Numbered from the stretch's first letter, positions 31,615 through 41,228 are shown. The stretch: 64,000 nucleotides of DNA from Cristatella mucedo (GCA_009760855.2 WPIO01000172.1:255001-319000), one strand, 5' to 3'. Translations and numbers: made by a program. The notes: a model not told the origin generated them from the sequence alone.

Positions 31615-32566
31615 TTTCTATACTTGTTTTACTTTTTTCTATACTTGTTTTACCTTTTCTAATAACTATTGTAGATATAATATCTGTAATTGTATTAATC
31701 CTATTCCCATTTTGATCTGTTAATGTAATACTATAGCCATTTAATAGCGATATATCAGCACCAATAGGTAAGTACATTACATTTGGAATATGTAAATCAA
31801 CTTTTTGTCCTGGAGCAATATCATCAGTATCAATAACGTATAAAGATTTTGATTGGTTTAAAAACCCTTTTCTTATCTCTATATAATTAAGTTGATCATA
31901 CACCAAATCACAATCAACACTTATCCATTTTACACCGCTGTTATCAGGTTGAATCATTTTGTTCCAAGCTTTATAAGTTCCAGCAAAATACATAGCTTTT
32001 TCTACAGCTTCATAAGGAGTACCTCCAACCATGTCTTTATCAAACGTTCCTTGTTCATTTGAGTTAAAACCTAATGTATCTCCAATACTATAAAATTCAG
32101 GTTTTCTTTCAATGAAAGAGTTGGCTCCAAGAAAGACAACGCTATCACCAGCTACTTGCATAACTATCTTATCATCTGTATCAACACTAAACCTTATTCC
32201 ATTTCCAGATCTTCCATTATATAACGCCGATGGAGAACCAGGATCTTTCTTCTTAATTGCTAAAGCTGTGTTTAAAGCAAGAACAATCTTATTAGTGTCG
32301 TAAGTTCCGGAAGTTTTAGGAGTACCATTTGTTTCTTTTCCAAAATCAATTTCAATAAATTGTGGATTACCAACATCTCCAAGAGAAAACTTAAACCAAA
32401 TTCTATCATTTACACCCCTAAAGACACTTGATATGGCTCTGTTTGTATATGTAAACTCTATCCTTCTTAAATCAATTTCATTGTATCCAGAATTTTCTCC
32501 TAAATCAATAGCAGGATTTAATTTTTTGTAATCTGAAGAAGATGTACCTGTTAATCGTATTGCCAT
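31604..32566 (-). CDS. Penton-like minor capsid protein, paralogue 2
   Basis: Intact 320 residues starting MAIRLTGTSSSDYKKLNP. It shares with paralogue 3 the segments LRRIEFTYTNRA, GDTLGFNSNEQGTF, FAGTYKAWNKM, WISVDCDLVYDQLNYIEIRK, VDLHIPNVMYLP and LTDQNGNRINT. The C-terminus has a short duplication (KTSIEKSKTSIENEN). Single jelly-roll pentons form capsid vertices; having several suggests different vertices or fibre adaptors, which is inference. Confidence 0.75.
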   Translation of the reverse strand: MAIRLTGTSSSDYKKLNPAIDLGENSGYNEIDLRRIEFTYTNRAISSVFRGVNDRIWFKFSLGDVGNPQFIEIDFGKETNGTPKTSGTYDTNKIVLALNTALAIKKKDPGSPSALYNGRSGNGIRFSVDTDDKIVMQVAGDSVVFLGANSFIERKPEFYSIGDTLGFNSNEQGTFDKDMVGGTPYEAVEKAMYFAGTYKAWNKMIQPDNSGVKWISVDCDLVYDQLNYIEIRKGFLNQSKSLYVIDTDDIAPGQKVDLHIPNVMYLPIGADISLLNGYSITLTDQNGNRINTITDIISTIVIRKGKTSIEKSKTSIENEN

Positions 32567-32575
32567 TTTCCTATA

Positions 32576-33436
32576 TTATATTTCAACAATTTCTATAACA
32601 ACGGCAATTTGTTCTCCACCAAAATCTAACAACTTTAAGTTTTGATCAGTAACTGTAATATTTATATCACTAATACTTTTAGAAGAAACATTGTGGTATT
32701 CAAGTGTATTTGGTTCGTAAACCATTGTATCCCATGGGTAAAAGTCAAATCCAAAACTTCTTAAAGCTTGAGTTTCCATTCCATTTATATAACTTGTGCG
32801 AGGAGCAACTAGATTACAATTAACAAGAACAAGTTTTACATCCGCAATACTTACCTGCTCTTCCGAATAAAACTTTTTGTTTGGGGTACAAATAAGTGGT
32901 GTAATATTTGGATACGACTCTGAAAACTTGCTATCCGTTGTATAAGCAGGTTTAGTAAATCCAAGCACTTTAGAAATAGAGGATTTACTTGCAATTAAAC
33001 TCCAACCAACAGGCATAGTAATCCATGAGTGTGCAGTACCAGTATCAACACCAACTACAAACTTATCAGTTGTTGATCCTGATTGAGTAATATAATTATT
33101 AATCCTATCAACAATACCAGTGTTTAAGTCATCACTATCAACCGTATAAATTCCTGGTTCTATTGTCACAGTTTGTTCAGAACCACCTGCATTTCTATAA
33201 GCAAAAGTATTATTGGAAGTTGTAATATTTTTTATGGAATTGATTCCAACAAACTTCTTAAAACAAACTTTTAAGTTTTTGTTTCTTAATGAAATAGGAT
33301 TATTAATATGAAGACTAAGTGGGTTAGAATTTCCAATAACATTGAACACATACCCCTCTTTACTTGCTTGATTATTTTTTTAAATAGCTTCAACATTCTT
33401 AAGTATGTCTTTTGCAACACCTAAAAGATCACTCAT
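32576..33436 (-). pseudogene. Penton-like minor capsid protein, paralogue 1 (in-frame TAA)
   Basis: The motif-proximal ATG at 33436 (after TATATAGGAA, 33446-33437) starts MSDLLGVAKDILKNVEAI, then TAA at 33382-33380. The same frame stays open through FNVIGNSNPLSLHINNP to TAA at 32576. Penton features: IEPGIYTVDSDDL (residues about 92-104 counted from 33436) and the C-terminal ITVTDQNLKLLDFGGEQIAV, the most penton-typical end of the three. If the TAA is real, the main body could only start at a GTG or an internal ATG. Confidence 0.7.
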
Positions 33437-33446
33437 TTCCTATATA
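33437..33446 (-). promoter_or_regulatory. TATATAGGAA start-proximal motif
   Basis: Decides the start of the first penton-like gene at 33436 rather than the longer open stretch beginning near 33349. Confidence 0.6.
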
Positions 33447-34698
33447 CTAAATAGTAGATTATTAATTTTCCCAACATAAGACTTTGGTGCTTTCCTAGAT
33501 TTAGCTAAATAATCTACAGCAGCACTTATTGAATTTACAACTCCTTTATTTCCAGCTGCAAGCTCTCTCAACCATAAATCAATTTTATTAAATACTTCTT
33601 TATCACTCTTAACAAACCCTGGAACAACCTTTAATCCTTCTCCCATATTTAAATGCTCTAGTCTTAATATATAATCAAAAATACTTTGTTCTTTTTTAAT
33701 CATTCTTTCTTTTTTGTTCAAATCCGTAGCAATTTGAAGAATTCTATCATTAATATTACTCTCTGTAATTCTTTTTATATATTCTTTCATATCAGTTTTC
33801 ATTTTACCAGCAGATTTTGTTTTAGTAAGTTCAATTAATTCTTCTCTAATAACATGTGGGTCTTTTGAAAATGTGAATTGAGGAAGACTATCTTCTATCA
33901 AAGTTGTAAATTGTGGTTCTGTATCAGGTTCTTCAACACTTACAGTTGGTAAAGAAGTTTTTGGTTTCCTACCTCTTTTCTTTGGTGTGCTAGTAACAGT
34001 TGTAAATTCAGTAGTGTTAGGATCTGTAACACTAGCAGCAGGTTCTATACTAGGTTCTATACTAGGTTCTATACTAGGTTCTATAACACTTACTGTTGGT
34101 AAAGCAGCTTTTGGTTTCCTACCTCTTTTCTTTGGTGTGCTTGCTTCAACTTCTTTTATAGATCCTTTATTAATCTTTGGAGTACCAGTAGATGGATTAT
34201 TGTTAAGACTTTCTGCCACTGCCTTTTGAACACCACCAGTAATTTCTTTTATTTCTTGATTAGCTGCATTACTCTTTGCCTGATTTACTCTTGTTATTGC
34301 TTTTTATATTTTCCAGATGTAATATCAGCAATTGATTTTTTCAAAACCAAAGAAACATCTTGAGGTTCTTTAGGTTTAGGCTGTATTGCCTTTTCAATTA
34401 GTTTATTAGTCTCCATTTGAATTGCGAGTTTAGGTCTCATTACTCTAAGTTTCTTAAAATCAGTCTCACCTAAATCATTTTTTGAGCGCTCTAAAGCACG
34501 TTCATTTAGTTTATTGATCTCTACTTGATCTCTAGCAGCAATCTCAACTTCTATTCTCGCTATCTCTTCACTATTGTTAAGAATGGTTGCTATATTTAAC
34601 TCATCTAAGTTATTAAGTGCTTCTTCTAGATCAAGTGCTTCTCAAACACTCCCTTCGTATTTTTTACCTTTCCTTTGGTACAACTTTCCGTTGATCAT
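33440..34698 (-). pseudogene. AT-hook, core-like DNA-binding protein (TGA and frameshift)
   Basis: Starts MINGKLYQRKGKKYEGSV at 34698, with TGA at 34644-34642 and the same frame continuing as a glutamate-rich helix (EALDLEEALNN) to about 34300. There an A5 run shifts the frame. The downstream part has two copies of STPKKRGRKPK, each an AT-hook core (RGRKP), each followed by LPTVSV, and an SIEP repeat (12-bp DNA unit, about 34051-34090). A helical C-terminus ends NNLLFSI. Two AT-hooks suggest packaging or condensing the AT-rich genome inside the capsid, like a core protein. No homologue is recognised. Confidence 0.65.
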
Positions 34699-34708
34699 TC
34701 TTTTTCTA

Positions 34709-35381
34709 TTAATTATTGAAAATAGTTATTAGTTGTTTTCCTTTTTCATCAACAGACCAAAATCTACCTTCGTCCTCGATTTTAGTTAGATCTATAACAC
34801 AATATCCAAATCTTTTCCTTGTACAAGAATCGACCCAATCTTTAAATTGCTTTCCATCTATATCACCAACATATGAACGCCGTATATATTCTATATCAGT
34901 ACCATTTTGTTTAAAGATTATTATAAAGTTTACATTGTTTCTTATAATTCTTTTAGGAACACTTGTAAATCCTTGAGCAAGGTAAAATACATTCATTTTT
35001 TTTATGTCTTCCTCTAGTAAAGTAATCCAATATATTACTTTGTTCTTCATTTATAACATCGTCTAACACAACAACATTTTTACATTTCTTATATGAATCA
35101 ACATTTGGCATTTCATCTACTCCATTAACCCAAACAAACGCAGGGCTTTCTTTTGTCATTGAAATAAATCCACGATATACTGGTTGATCTAAACTTGCAG
35201 CAGTAATAGTACAAATATCATACTCTAATCTTCCATAAGATATCCAATTCAATATTAACTGTGTTTTACCACATCCACTAGGACCTAAAACCAAAGCACT
35301 AATTGGTTCTTTAGGTAGTGGCTCTTTATGTCCAGTAACAGTATCCTGCCCAAAACTAAAAGGCTTAATTTCCAAAGACAT
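34709..35381 (-). pseudogene. Packaging ATPase, FtsK/HerA-A32 type (one frameshift)
   Basis: DNA-packaging motor of Polintons and related viruses. Starts MSLEIKPFSFGQDT after CATATAGG. Walker A is GPSGCGKT (residues 33-40) and Walker B is VVVLDDV (about 103-109), followed by YFTRGRHK. An A8 run at about 34994-35001 shifts the frame, and the second frame carries FYLAQGFTSVPKRIIRNNVN, the conserved segment after Walker B. The total of about 224 codons is the usual Polinton length. One indel separates it from an intact gene. Confidence 0.92.
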
Positions 35382-35432
35382 CCTATATGACGATGATAGT
35401 AATCTCCCGACATCGCAAAACTTTCTTTAATA

Positions 35433-36413
35433 TTACTGTATTCTAACTTGTTTAACTAAACTAATTTCAATAACATCAGAAGGACTAGGTGTTCTAAACC
35501 CTGCGTAACTTAGAACAGGATAACTAAGATCAAATGTTATTACTTTTTTATTACTTTCTTCAATGATAGCAAGATTTTTTATAGAATTACTTAAAGTCAA
35601 CATGTAATCACCCTCAACACCTGAATAAGGTAAATTAAGTAAATTAGAAGGAAGAAATTTTGGTGAGTAGAACCTATGATAACAGTTAGTAATTAAATTA
35701 TCGTATTCTTCAGATAACTTTTCCACCGTTATAGATACTGTTAATGTAATAGTTCTATAAGGTGTTCTAGTTGCATTATCATCCTTTAGAACAAAGTATT
35801 TATTTTCAGCCGTTCTTCCATAAACATTGTAATAAGTATCATCATTAATAATATTAGTATTATCATTATTTATTCTATTGATATCTCTTATTTTTAATGC
35901 TATCTTTGAGTATAGTGGCTTTTTTAAATTAATGTCAGATAGTTTTGCCAAAGTTGCGTCAGTAGTGTTGTTAGATAAATTGATAACACTTTTTGTTCCT
36001 ATTTGTCCTTCTACTATTAATGACTCATGATTAAAAAGTCTATTCGTTTTTAGAAATGATGTATAGGCCCTTTCTCTTGTGTATGAACAATCATTGATGT
36101 TATTACCAATTAATCTATCTACTTCTAGAGTTCCCTGTATTACTTGGGCGCCTTCTGTTCCAACCTTAGTATCAAGATACTGCTTTGTAGATAAATCATT
36201 TCTATTAACAGGACAACTTATGTTAACATATTTTTTTGACCTAGCAGATAAATCTCCTCTTACAATGTCATCAGATTCTTTTCTAATATAATTATTATCT
36301 GAAAAGGTTTTACTTACAGCGTCTAAGTCACTAATAGTAGAACCAACATTTGCTATTCTATTTTTACCAAGATTTAGAGTTTCATTCATTTCTAATAATC
36401 TTCTTCTAAGCAT
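35433..36413 (-). CDS. Phage-tail-fibre-like protein, paralogue 2
   Basis: Intact 326 residues starting MLRRRLLEMNETLNLGKNRI. The fibre repeat is visible at residues 9-35 (LNLGKNRIANVGSTISDLDA) and again around 60-80 (NISCPVNRNDLSTKQYLD). The C-terminal 150 residues are beta-rich and unlike the other paralogues, so a shared shaft with a private head is likely. The start lies just after the stop of the upstream fibre gene; TATATAG is 16 bases upstream of the ATG. Confidence 0.75.
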   Translation of the reverse strand: MLRRRLLEMNETLNLGKNRIANVGSTISDLDAVSKTFSDNNYIRKESDDIVRGDLSARSKKYVNISCPVNRNDLSTKQYLDTKVGTEGAQVIQGTLEVDRLIGNNINDCSYTRERAYTSFLKTNRLFNHESLIVEGQIGTKSVINLSNNTTDATLAKLSDINLKKPLYSKIALKIRDINRINNDNTNIINDDTYYNVYGRTAENKYFVLKDDNATRTPYRTITLTVSITVEKLSEEYDNLITNCYHRFYSPKFLPSNLLNLPYSGVEGDYMLTLSNSIKNLAIIEESNKKVITFDLSYPVLSYAGFRTPSPSDVIEISLVKQVRIQ

Positions 36414-36418
36414 TTTTT

Positions 36419-37288
36419 TTACGTTGTTGCTATATAAACAAAGATATTTAATTCTTTATCAAATAAGTTTGAGCCAGATATAAAAGTTGACGATTGAATA
36501 AGTTTTTTATTTGCATCAAGCACATATCCACCGTAAATTGATCTTGTAACGGGACTAACGTTGCTGGAAGCGGTTGTACTATGCCTTTTTTCCAGTTGTA
36601 AATTCGTATAATGTTGTAACAACAAACAAACCCCTCGGTATAGTGGTATCAGCTAAAGTAGAGATCCATCGACCGTTAATTATTTTTCCATATAATTCTG
36701 TTGTTAAAGACCCATCAACTGTTGCTCTAAAACGTATTACAGTAATATTTCCATCTGATACTTTATTTAGATATTTAAAGTTTACACCGTCATTAGGATT
36801 AACAGGTTCGTTTTCAAAGAAGATAGAGTATCCATTCATATCTAAATTTCCATTGAGAGTTCCACCTGTTAGTTTAAGGAAGTTAGAGTCGATATAGGAT
36901 TTATTTGGAATATCATTATCAGAATTAGGAGGTCCTACAACAGACACATTTCCATTTACTGTTAGTGTTCCATTAATAGCTCCACCAGTCTTAGGTAGTT
37001 TACTGTCCGCATAGTCTTTAGTTGCAGCATCACTAGGGTTTACAGGATTTGCTAGTTATATCAATTTATAATTTTTCATATCGATATCTCCATCAGCTGT
37101 AGTTCCTCTTGATACTTTTGTAACGAAATTGGTATCTATATACTTTCCATTTACTGCATCTCCATCATCAACAGGATCACCTAAATCCTTTATCAAATTT
37201 CTATTCATACTTAAACTACCTGTAAGTACATCGCCACTTTTTTAATGTAATTTGTTATACCAATTCCTCTTCTTTTAGGTCTAAAAAT
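36419..37288 (-). pseudogene. Phage-tail-fibre-like protein, paralogue 3 (broken)
   Basis: Fibre repeats are readable: LIKDLGDPVDDGDAVNGKYI near 37190, LANPVNPSDAATKDYAD near 37060-37010, and FFENEPVNPNDGVNFKYLN near 36815. Damage: the motif TATAGAA at 37297-37289 is followed by ATT where ATG is expected; a shift in an A6 run near 37238; TAA near 37066; and a shift in the A6 run near 36586. The last frame (36625-36419) gives the C-terminal ISGSNLFDKELNIFVYIATT. A former full-length member of the family. Confidence 0.65.
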
Positions 37289-37290
37289 TT

Positions 37291-38157
37291 CTATACAATA
37301 GTAAAAAGAAAATCAATGTAAGTTATTCCACTTGCAACAGTGAATTTATCGATAGTATATCTACACGTTTCATCTATATTAATTATTAAAACTATAGTAC
37401 CACTAACTCCATATGTTGATTCACTTGTTAATTCTACGTATGCATTTGTTTTATTAGTTGCGTACATAACTCCACTAACCATTGCAAAGTTCGGTAATAC
37501 CCCTGGAAAGAATGTTTTAAGATTAGTATTGTATGCAACAATATCTCCAGTAGTCGCAATAACAGGTATATCCCCTGGTGTGAGTTGTTGGAATTGAAAT
37601 TTATTTCCTGTGCTACCATTAGCTATAATACTTAAACCAAGCATATAAAGATAAAATACTGTTGGATAAGTACCAGAGCCTGCTCCAAAATACCTAAATG
37701 ATATTTGTTTATTATTATCTACATATTGTTTTGTTACAGTATCAGAGTCTTTTAAGTTAGTAATATTCTTATTACCCATATTCATACTTGCTGTTGCTTT
37801 ACCTTTAAACACTTGCAACATATTTTTTAAGAGTCCATAGTTAATCACTTTATAAGGTCTTAAATCACTGTATACAGTTCCATCAGCAGAGTTTCCTGAT
37901 ATACCAAAAGCATTTTTACAATTCAACTGCGGTGTCATCTTTCCACTAGTCTTTGAAAGAAATCCTGACATACTTGAAACAGTTGCTAAGTCACCCACAA
38001 CATTTGTAGCAACACTTCCTCCAAAGTTTGAACTAAATCCATAGCTCAAATTTATTGCATCACCAGCATTAATAGGGTATGCTAAGTCTGTTACCCTATT
38101 TCCGTTAGCGTTAAGATCACTGTAAATAGAACCATTAATCCTTCTAACTTTTTCCAT
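37291..38157 (-). CDS. Phage-tail-fibre-like protein, paralogue 4
   Basis: Intact 288 residues starting MEKVRRINGSIYSDLNANGN. Repeat units: LNANGNRVTDLAYPINAGDA at residues 15-34 and MNMGNKNITNLKDSDTVTKQ at about 125-144. The C-terminal 140 residues (FRYFGAGSGTYPTVFYLYML ... YIDFLFTIV) are hydrophobic and beta-rich. It is divergent from the membrane-protein gene on the other strand, with 13 bases between the two ATGs. Its TAG stop is part of the motif of the next fibre gene. Confidence 0.75.
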   Translation of the reverse strand: MEKVRRINGSIYSDLNANGNRVTDLAYPINAGDAINLSYGFSSNFGGSVATNVVGDLATVSSMSGFLSKTSGKMTPQLNCKNAFGISGNSADGTVYSDLRPYKVINYGLLKNMLQVFKGKATASMNMGNKNITNLKDSDTVTKQYVDNNKQISFRYFGAGSGTYPTVFYLYMLGLSIIANGSTGNKFQFQQLTPGDIPVIATTGDIVAYNTNLKTFFPGVLPNFAMVSGVMYATNKTNAYVELTSESTYGVSGTIVLIINIDETCRYTIDKFTVASGITYIDFLFTIV

Positions 38158-38170
38158 TCACTTATAATAT
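38158..38170. promoter_or_regulatory. 13-bp intergenic region between divergent genes
   Basis: TCACTTATAATAT separates the minus-strand fibre ATG (38155-38157) from the plus-strand membrane-protein ATG (38171). It is the second very short bidirectional start region in the element. Confidence 0.5.
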
Positions 38171-39272
38171 ATGAAGAATAAAAAAGGAAAAGGTGTTGAT
38201 ACTATAAAAGAAGGAGTAGATACAACTAAAGAAGTGGTTTCAGGTATTACAACAGCAACTGAAGTAGGTTCTAAAGCAGTTATAAAAATAGTGCCTAAAG
38301 TTGCTATGAAGCTGTCCTTACAGGCCTCAAATAAGATCGCAAAGATCGTTCCAAAGGTTTTACAATCTTTCAAGGTCATTGGAACAGCTACAAAAGCTCT
38401 AGGAGGATTTCTATCTGGAGTAACAGGAATAGTAGATCTTGGTTTGTTTATAAAAGAAATTGTTGATGATATATCTTCTGGTAAGTATGGACAAGTCTTC
38501 TGGAAAACAATGTCAGATAAAAAAGAAGGACTATCAAAGATGGTTGCCAGTTTGGAAGTAGGTTTCTACATTAATGAGATACTATTAGAAGCTGAAAAAG
38601 CAAATAGTGATTGGTATTTAAATCCTAGTAAATTTTTATCTGATACTTTTGGATAAGAAGTTTCTTAGGATGCAACTCAACTTGATCCAATAGCTTGGAA
38701 GAAGAACTTCCTTGAAATAAGAGGACGCTTTTTACCTGCTTTTCCAGCCATCATCGCTAGCATAGCAAGTGTAATAGGAACTGTTGGTTTAGCAGTTTCA
38801 ATAACAGTAGCAGTTGCAGGATTGATAAAAAAAATAGTAGATGAAACAATGTATACTGCTAGAGCACCTAAAATGAATACTCATGAAGAAAGAATGAGTG
38901 CTTTGACACTCCAAAAAGAAAGATTAAATAATGCTATTGTAGACCTGAAAAACATGATAGAACTACTTGAAAAAGGGGTTGATATAGATCTAAGTGATAA
39001 AGTACAGAATTCAGAAGTCAAAAGCAGATTAACTTACCTTAATAAGGGAAGAGAGCTTGTGGAGAAAGGAGGTGTTAATTATAGAGAAGATTTAAAAAGA
39101 GACATAAAAAAAAGTAGAAGCTTCTACTGTTGGTGTTCGTAAAACATGTGACTATAAAGCTGAGAGTGCGATGCTATTGAGTAATCTTTTCGCACAAGGT
39201 AAGAGTCAACAAGAAATATATAATGAAATGATTAAACTTAGAAATGACCTAAAACGAAGATGTAAAAACTAA
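38171..39272 (+). pseudogene. Predicted membrane protein (two in-frame stops, one frameshift)
   Basis: Starts MKNKKGKGVDTIKEGV. Residues 20-110 alternate lysine-rich and hydrophobic GxxxG-like stretches (ALGGFLSGVTGIVDLGLFIK). After TAA (38654) and TAG (38666) the same frame continues with a transmembrane-like segment PAIIASIASVIGTVGLAVSI (about 38746-38805) and a helical charged region (MSALTLQKERLNNAI). An A8 run near 39107 shifts the frame to a final piece ending RCKN and TAA at 39270-39272, overlapping the HNH gene's 3' end. Possibly a virion membrane-interacting protein; not recognised. Confidence 0.55.
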
Positions 39273-39826
39273 TAGTCGGTGTAGCGAACTATTTTATTAT
39301 CTTCCGTTAAATTATACGTAAAATTAAGTTTTGCAAATTTAAGATGTAAACGTATGGCTTCCATATCCCTAACAACAGCTGCTTCTTCTTCACAATCAAA
39401 ATAACCCAAGTGATATTGTTGTTTATTTATTTTTATTCTTGATCTCCATTTATTTGTTTTCTTATAATAATCAACATCAATAAAGTTAGATGACAAACCT
39501 TCTACTTTTTTTCTATTTCTAATATTTTCTGAATGAGTTGCTTCACGCGAATTCTCGAAACGATTATTTAGTTTATCATTATCAATGTGATCAATCTGAT
39601 TCAAAGGTAATCTACCAGTCATTATCAACCACGCCAATCTATGAGCGTAGGATGATTTTCCATCAATCCTTATTTGTTTATAACCAGAAACTGTTATAAC
39701 TCCTGCTTCTTCTCCTCTAGAAATACGTCCACGACTTTCATTCCACACAAACTTACCTGTAAAAGCATTGTAAAATAATAATTCATTTATACGTTCTCTA
39801 AAATAAGTTAGTTCATCTTTATTCAT
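39269..39826 (-). CDS. HNH endonuclease with AP2 DNA-binding domain
   Basis: Intact 185 residues starting MNKDELTYFRERINELLF. The HNH core spans residues 60-103: AHRLAWLIMTGRLP, IDHIDNDKLNNR, then NIRNR. It is followed by an AP2/ERF-like DNA-binding domain (about 113-169: KWRSRIKINKQQYHLGYFDC, EEEAAVV and LNF). This HNH-AP2 architecture is typical of free-standing homing endonucleases of phages and large DNA viruses. It is convergent with the membrane protein and divergent from the phospholipase gene. It may be a selfish passenger rather than a virion gene. CTATGTATA precedes the ATG. Confidence 0.88.
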   Translation of the reverse strand: MNKDELTYFRERINELLFYNAFTGKFVWNESRGRISRGEEAGVITVSGYKQIRIDGKSSYAHRLAWLIMTGRLPLNQIDHIDNDKLNNRFENSREATHSENIRNRKKVEGLSSNFIDVDYYKKTNKWRSRIKINKQQYHLGYFDCEEEAAVVRDMEAIRLHLKFAKLNFTYNLTEDNKIVRYTDY

Positions 39827-39857
39827 TATACATAGTTTTATAAATGTTTAATATAAT

Positions 39858-39865
39858 TATATAGA
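39858..39865 (+). promoter_or_regulatory. TATATAGA start-proximal motif
   Basis: TTATATAGA abuts the ATG at 39866 and decides that start. Confidence 0.6.
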
Positions 39866-40630
39866 ATGTATAGTTAAGTCAAACTTGATCTATCTGATCA
39901 CCAAATTGATCTTATTCATAAATCAAAGGAACCAATTTCTATAAGATTAAAACATGCTGATTTAAGTGGTACTAAATCTATTCTTGTAACGGATACTCAA
40001 AAAAGAAGAATAGAAAAGTATAAGGCTAAAGGAGTGAGAATGCAGTTGAATTTTAGTCTTAAACAGTTAAAGACAAATAGAAAACATGGTTCTGGTATTG
40101 CAGATATAATAAATAAGATATCTGGAAGAAGAGAATTTCACTTTAAGTTGCCAACAGGAGTAAAATCAGAATTTGTTCCAGACGGAAGTTTTAATAGTAC
40201 TAATAGATATAGTTATGCGGGTCCGGGAACTAAGTTCGCTCAAAGAATGGAACAGGGCTACCAAGGCGTTAATGATCTTGATAATCGTGCACTTATCCAC
40301 GACCATACATATACAGAGATTGGTGGAATGCCAGAACCAAGAAGAACAGAGATACGGAATCTGTCAGACCTTGTTCTTGCTGAAAGTGCTGCCCGTATTG
40401 CTCTTGATCCTAAGCAGCATGCTTATGTTAGGGAAGACGCTAAGACAGTGGCAGCTATCATGGCAGCAAAGACAAAATTGGGCTTAGGTATTAGTGGAAT
40501 GTTAAACGATTCATTTGCAACTGATTTCTTAAAAGATAAAATAAACAATCCATCAAGTTTGAATAAGATAAAAAATTATGCCAGAGGCATTGTTGATAGG
40601 ATGTTAGATATCAGCAGAAAGAAGATTTAA
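39866..40630 (+). pseudogene. Phospholipase A2-type minor capsid protein (TAA at codon 4)
   Basis: From the motif-proximal ATG (39866) TAA occurs at 39875-39877. The frame then stays open through an N-terminal module (IRLKHADLSGTKSIL, VTDTQKRRIEKYK) and a basic NRKHGSG stretch to the catalytic domain. That has the calcium-loop YAGPG (40214-40228), DLDNRALIHDHTY with the His-Asp pair at 40298-40303, and the partner tyrosine at 40310. This is the parvovirus VP1-type PLA2 signature. In parvoviruses the domain breaches endosomal membranes during entry; the same role here is inference. Only the early stop breaks it. Confidence 0.82.
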
Positions 40631-40679
40631 AAAAAAAATTAACTAACGTAACTAATTTTTATTTTTATTTTTAAATAAT

Positions 40680-41168
40680 CTAATAATCAGCAGCATTGAA
40701 ATCTCCTCGTTTTACAGAATCATAGACTTTAACTTGATCAAGCTTTAGTCTAATATTAAGTCTTTCTTCAGAATTATAAGAGACTTTAGTAACATAACTT
40801 CCATCGAGGATACCAGTAATAGAAAAGTCATTTCCAAGTTTATTAACTGCATCAGCAATAGAACTAAACTTCAACTGTTTATTTTTTTGATCAAAGAATA
40901 TGCTTGGCTTGATACCAAAATCAATTAGAACTCCAATTGTAGATCTTCTATTCAAGTCATATCCTTTGAAATCAAGTCTCTTACTAGACCTTTCTACAAT
41001 GTTTTTAATAGATGGCATTATGTCTTCTGTAATGTATAACCACATGTTGTAATATTGCTTAGAATCTTTTGAAGTTCTCTCTTCAATGTGAACTCGAGCT
41101 GGCTTTCCTTTTGGAATTATGACTGAAGCATTTTCAAGAACTACTAATTTCTTATTTTGGATTTCCAT
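40680..41168 (-). CDS. Unknown 162-residue protein
   Basis: Intact frame starting MEIQNKKLVVLENASVIIPK and ending KRGDFNAADY. It mixes beta-type and charged segments (ARVHIEERTSKDSKQYYNMW, then KLDQVKVYDSVKRG). No cysteines, no transmembrane stretch, no recognised domain. TTTATAGAA directly precedes the ATG. Size and composition would be compatible with a single-strand DNA-binding or minor virion protein, but nothing in the sequence settles this. Confidence 0.7.
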   Translation of the reverse strand: MEIQNKKLVVLENASVIIPKGKPARVHIEERTSKDSKQYYNMWLYITEDIMPSIKNIVERSSKRLDFKGYDLNRRSTIGVLIDFGIKPSIFFDQKNKQLKFSSIADAVNKLGNDFSITGILDGSYVTKVSYNSEERLNIRLKLDQVKVYDSVKRGDFNAADY

Positions 41169-41177
41169 TTCTATAAA
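41169..41177 (-). promoter_or_regulatory. TTTATAGAA start-proximal motif
   Basis: Directly abuts the ATG at 41168 on the minus strand. Confidence 0.55.
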
Positions 41178-41228
41178 GGGTAAATAATTTGTTTAATTCA
41201 AATTAATAATTCCATTGTTGTTCCAAAA

